Assembly (NCBI RefSeq): GCF_001547935.1
Contig: NZ_AP014636.1
Span: 310,001-374,000, forward strand
Length of the DNA: 64,000 nucleotides
Source: Vibrio tritonius
Lineage (GTDB): Bacteria; Pseudomonadota; Gammaproteobacteria; Enterobacterales; Vibrionaceae
Reading direction: 5' to 3'
Below, piece by piece: positions 62,038-64,000 of this stretch. A model generated the notes under the pieces. That model was not told the DNA's origin, ran no database searches, and was given only the letters and a program-made list of their open reading frames with translations. The position numbers and the translations under genes are program-made. Numbering within the stretch: position 1 is the first letter of the stretch; each line of letters opens with the position of its first letter.

Positions 62038-63498
62038 ATGATAAGTCATCGCAATAAGCAATCAGGACATGCAGCAATACTTTTTGCCATGATGATCCCG
62101 CTATTATTTGGCGTTTTTATTTTTGGTACTGATGGGGCAAGAGCATTACAAGCCAAAGCTCGTTTAGAAGAGGCCTCTGAAGCCGCGGTGCTAGCCGTAG
62201 CGGGGCAAAGTGGATCAACTCAGGCTGCTCATGATGAAATGGCGACCAATTACATTCAATACTATTTCCCATTTGCTGAGATGGAAGATATCACTACCGA
62301 AGATATCCCATGCTCTGAAAATTCAGCCTGCAATACCAAGGATGATGCAGTTAATCGCTTTTATGAGTATACCGTTTCTGCAACCATAGCTGAGCCGAAT
62401 TGGTTTTCTAAGGATACTATATCAACCAGTTTTGGCGATTCTACCGATGTTGGTGGTTATTCATCTGCACGTAAATATCAGTCGCAAACGGTCGATATTA
62501 TCTTAGTATCGGATTTTTCATCCTCGATGTTACAAAGTACAGGCACTAGTGTAAATTCCAAAGTGACGGATTTAAAATCGATAATTTCAGATGTTGCTGA
62601 TACGATTAACGAATACAACGAACATACTGGAACACAAAAAAACACCATGGCGTTTGTTGGTTTTGGATATTATACCTATGGTGAGTACTCAACAAGTATT
62701 AGTAAAAATGGTTCTACATATAGTGGGTTTCCCTATTACACCTATCTCATGTGCACTGGAGCGAAAAATAGCTCACATCCTGCTAATGATGGTTGGTGCG
62801 GAGCTTCATCGAACGATTTAGGAAATATTGATTATTTACAGTCTGTAAGCGCGGCAAATATTTTCGATGAAAGTGCCTACTTACCTACGAATATTATTCA
62901 ATTGAAATATAGTATTACTGATGCAACATATGAAACATTAAAGCCCGAAAATAACAATAATGTAAAATCAGAGGCATATAAGATGTTTACAGAAGAATCA
63001 TACAGTGGTTATCATCATTTTAGATATTACAACTTGGGTTTAACATCAGATGTTTCTGAGCTTAGTGACACCATTAATGATTTTTATCCTCAAGGTTCAA
63101 CGGCATTTTATACAGGCTTGATTAGAGGGGCTCAAATTGCAAATAAAGGAACTAATTCACGACGTTTAATTATCATTTTGTCGGATGGTAATAATACACA
63201 TGAAGATGTTACAACGAAGTTAGTTTCTGATGGTCTCTGTGACAATATTACAGATACACTGAATACCCAAACCACGACTGTTACCGACAGTGAAGGTCAT
63301 GAGGTTGAAGAATCGGTTAAGTCTCGAATATTTGCAATCGGATTTGGATATCAAGCGAGTCAGAACCCTGGCATGACAAATTGTGTTGGAACGAATAACG
63401 TTTATGACTCAAATGATAGTGATGAGATCAAAGACAAAATTTTGGAATTAATTGCAGAAGAGATGGGGCGGTTAACGCCATCAGATGAGACAAATTAG
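62038..63498 (+). CDS. tadG: VWA-domain pilus protein TadG (locus B)
   Basis: This 486-residue protein has the N-terminal SGHAAILFAMMIPLLFGVFIFGTDGARAL and a VWA domain with MIDAS DFSSS at residues 159-163, followed by GSTAFYTGLIRGA and IILSDGNN. It is 41 residues longer than copy A. The difference lies in a wholly dissimilar Tyr/Ser/Asn-rich loop (around residues 210-330) and a second small insert near 430. This is the most diverged large protein between the loci and a good candidate for the adhesin that gives each pilus its target. Confidence 0.9.
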   Translation: MISHRNKQSGHAAILFAMMIPLLFGVFIFGTDGARALQAKARLEEASEAAVLAVAGQSGSTQAAHDEMATNYIQYYFPFAEMEDITTEDIPCSENSACNTKDDAVNRFYEYTVSATIAEPNWFSKDTISTSFGDSTDVGGYSSARKYQSQTVDIILVSDFSSSMLQSTGTSVNSKVTDLKSIISDVADTINEYNEHTGTQKNTMAFVGFGYYTYGEYSTSISKNGSTYSGFPYYTYLMCTGAKNSSHPANDGWCGASSNDLGNIDYLQSVSAANIFDESAYLPTNIIQLKYSITDATYETLKPENNNNVKSEAYKMFTEESYSGYHHFRYYNLGLTSDVSELSDTINDFYPQGSTAFYTGLIRGAQIANKGTNSRRLIIILSDGNNTHEDVTTKLVSDGLCDNITDTLNTQTTTVTDSEGHEVEESVKSRIFAIGFGYQASQNPGMTNCVGTNNVYDSNDSDEIKDKILELIAEEMGRLTPSDETN

Positions 63499-63507
63499 GA
63501 TAATTTT

Positions 63508-64000
63508 ATGAAAAAACAATTAATAATTTCTTTGGTGGCAAGTGTTATTTCTGCAAGCTGTTTGGCCCAAGAGTCTGATTTGTATTCTTATTTGTGCAAT
63601 AAGGATGGCAATACGCAGGGTTATCAAATGACGGGTGGCACGGCAAAAAAATTGGTGATGTACCCTGGCGATAGTTTACAAACGGCAGCAATAACCGCAA
63701 ACCCAGATCAAGATTGGCTACTTAGCCAAGTGAAACCTGATCAAGTGCCAACGGATTGCTTGAGTTACTTTTTGAGTCAAGGTTATTGGCAAAAAGGTCA
63801 GAGTATCGCTCGTTTCCATTTTGAGTTTAACAGCAAGTCATTGTCTGGTGTTGATAAGGCGATTCTTACTCGTTTAGTGACTACATTGGCGCATACACCT
63901 AACGTATCCGTTGTTGGTCATACAGACTCAATCGGCTCAGGTGCTTATAACCAAAGCTTGGGTGAAAAACGTGCACAATCTGTGGTTAAACTTGTATCGA
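63508..64000 (+). CDS. OmpA-family protein closing tad locus B (partial, C-terminus beyond window)
   Basis: About 164 residues are visible. A signal peptide (MKKQLIISLVASVISASCLA) is followed by the N-domain YSYLCNKDGNTQGYQMTGG, the PDQVPTDCLSYFLSQGYWQKG segment and the start of the OmpA domain (VSVVGHTDSIGSGAYNQSLG). It matches the 51107-51733 protein domain by domain. AGGA lies 8 bases before the ATG. The peptidoglycan-binding C-terminus is outside the window. Confidence 0.88.
   Translation, partial: MKKQLIISLVASVISASCLAQESDLYSYLCNKDGNTQGYQMTGGTAKKLVMYPGDSLQTAAITANPDQDWLLSQVKPDQVPTDCLSYFLSQGYWQKGQSIARFHFEFNSKSLSGVDKAILTRLVTTLAHTPNVSVVGHTDSIGSGAYNQSLGEKRAQSVVKLVS

Noticed and set aside
39946..64000. 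Tad region as a recently acquired genomic island with attachment sites
   Set aside because: No integrase, tRNA gene, direct-repeat ends or insertion sequences are visible in the window; the right border is outside it.

Overview
The window looks like a chromosomal segment of a marine gammaproteobacterium of the Vibrionaceae (Vibrio-like). The basis is moderate-to-low GC, close matches to vibrio/enteric families (YbiT, CysM, CysTWA, NirBD, MpaA) and a dispersed palindromic intergenic repeat. The genus is an inference from familiarity, not from a search. No rRNA, tRNA, CRISPR array, prophage or transposase gene was recognised.

Positions 1-7017 hold a nitrate/nitrite assimilation module. The leftward operon is cobA (SUMT, for siroheme) - nirB - nirD - an MFS nitrate/nitrite transporter cut by the window edge. 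The rightward gene is an assimilatory nitrate reductase (nasA). The divergent 0.4-kb spacer carries two face-to-face -24/-12 elements with exact sigma-54 spacing, so NtrC-type nitrogen control of both arms is inferred.

Positions 7018-39105 are a mosaic of small units. They include the ABC-F protein YbiT; an AraC regulator divergent from a CMD-family protein; a DUF3737 beta-helix protein with a PatB/MalY aminotransferase; a LysR regulator divergent from a CocE-type hydrolase and a BCCT transporter; and cysM divergent from a sulfate/thiosulfate importer (sbp-cysTWA). Further right are an AEC transporter, LysR, NmrA-like and GFA proteins, a murein-peptide pair (MppA-like binding protein divergent from MpaA amidase), DUF805, PAP2, AbrB, NUDIX, alpha/beta hydrolase, GNAT and an aldehyde dehydrogenase. 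About ten full or decayed copies of a palindromic MITE-like repeat lie only between genes of this middle region. Its ends read TATACCCAA...GATGC and the inverse.

Positions 39946-64000 are the most striking part: two tad (tight adherence / Flp pilus) loci in direct tandem. Both have the order flp-tadV-rcpC-rcpA-rcpB-tadZ-tadA-tadB-tadC-tadD-tadE-tadF-tadG-ompA-like. Locus A (39946-51733) has two flp pilin genes and is complete. Locus B (52498 to beyond 64000) has one flp, and its ompA-like gene is cut by the window edge. Motor and platform proteins (TadA, TadB, TadC) are strongly conserved between copies. The pilins, the N-domain/secretin linker and above all the VWA protein TadG differ, which suggests two Flp pilus machines with different surface specificity. 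The extra OmpA-like protein closing each locus is a candidate dedicated envelope anchor.
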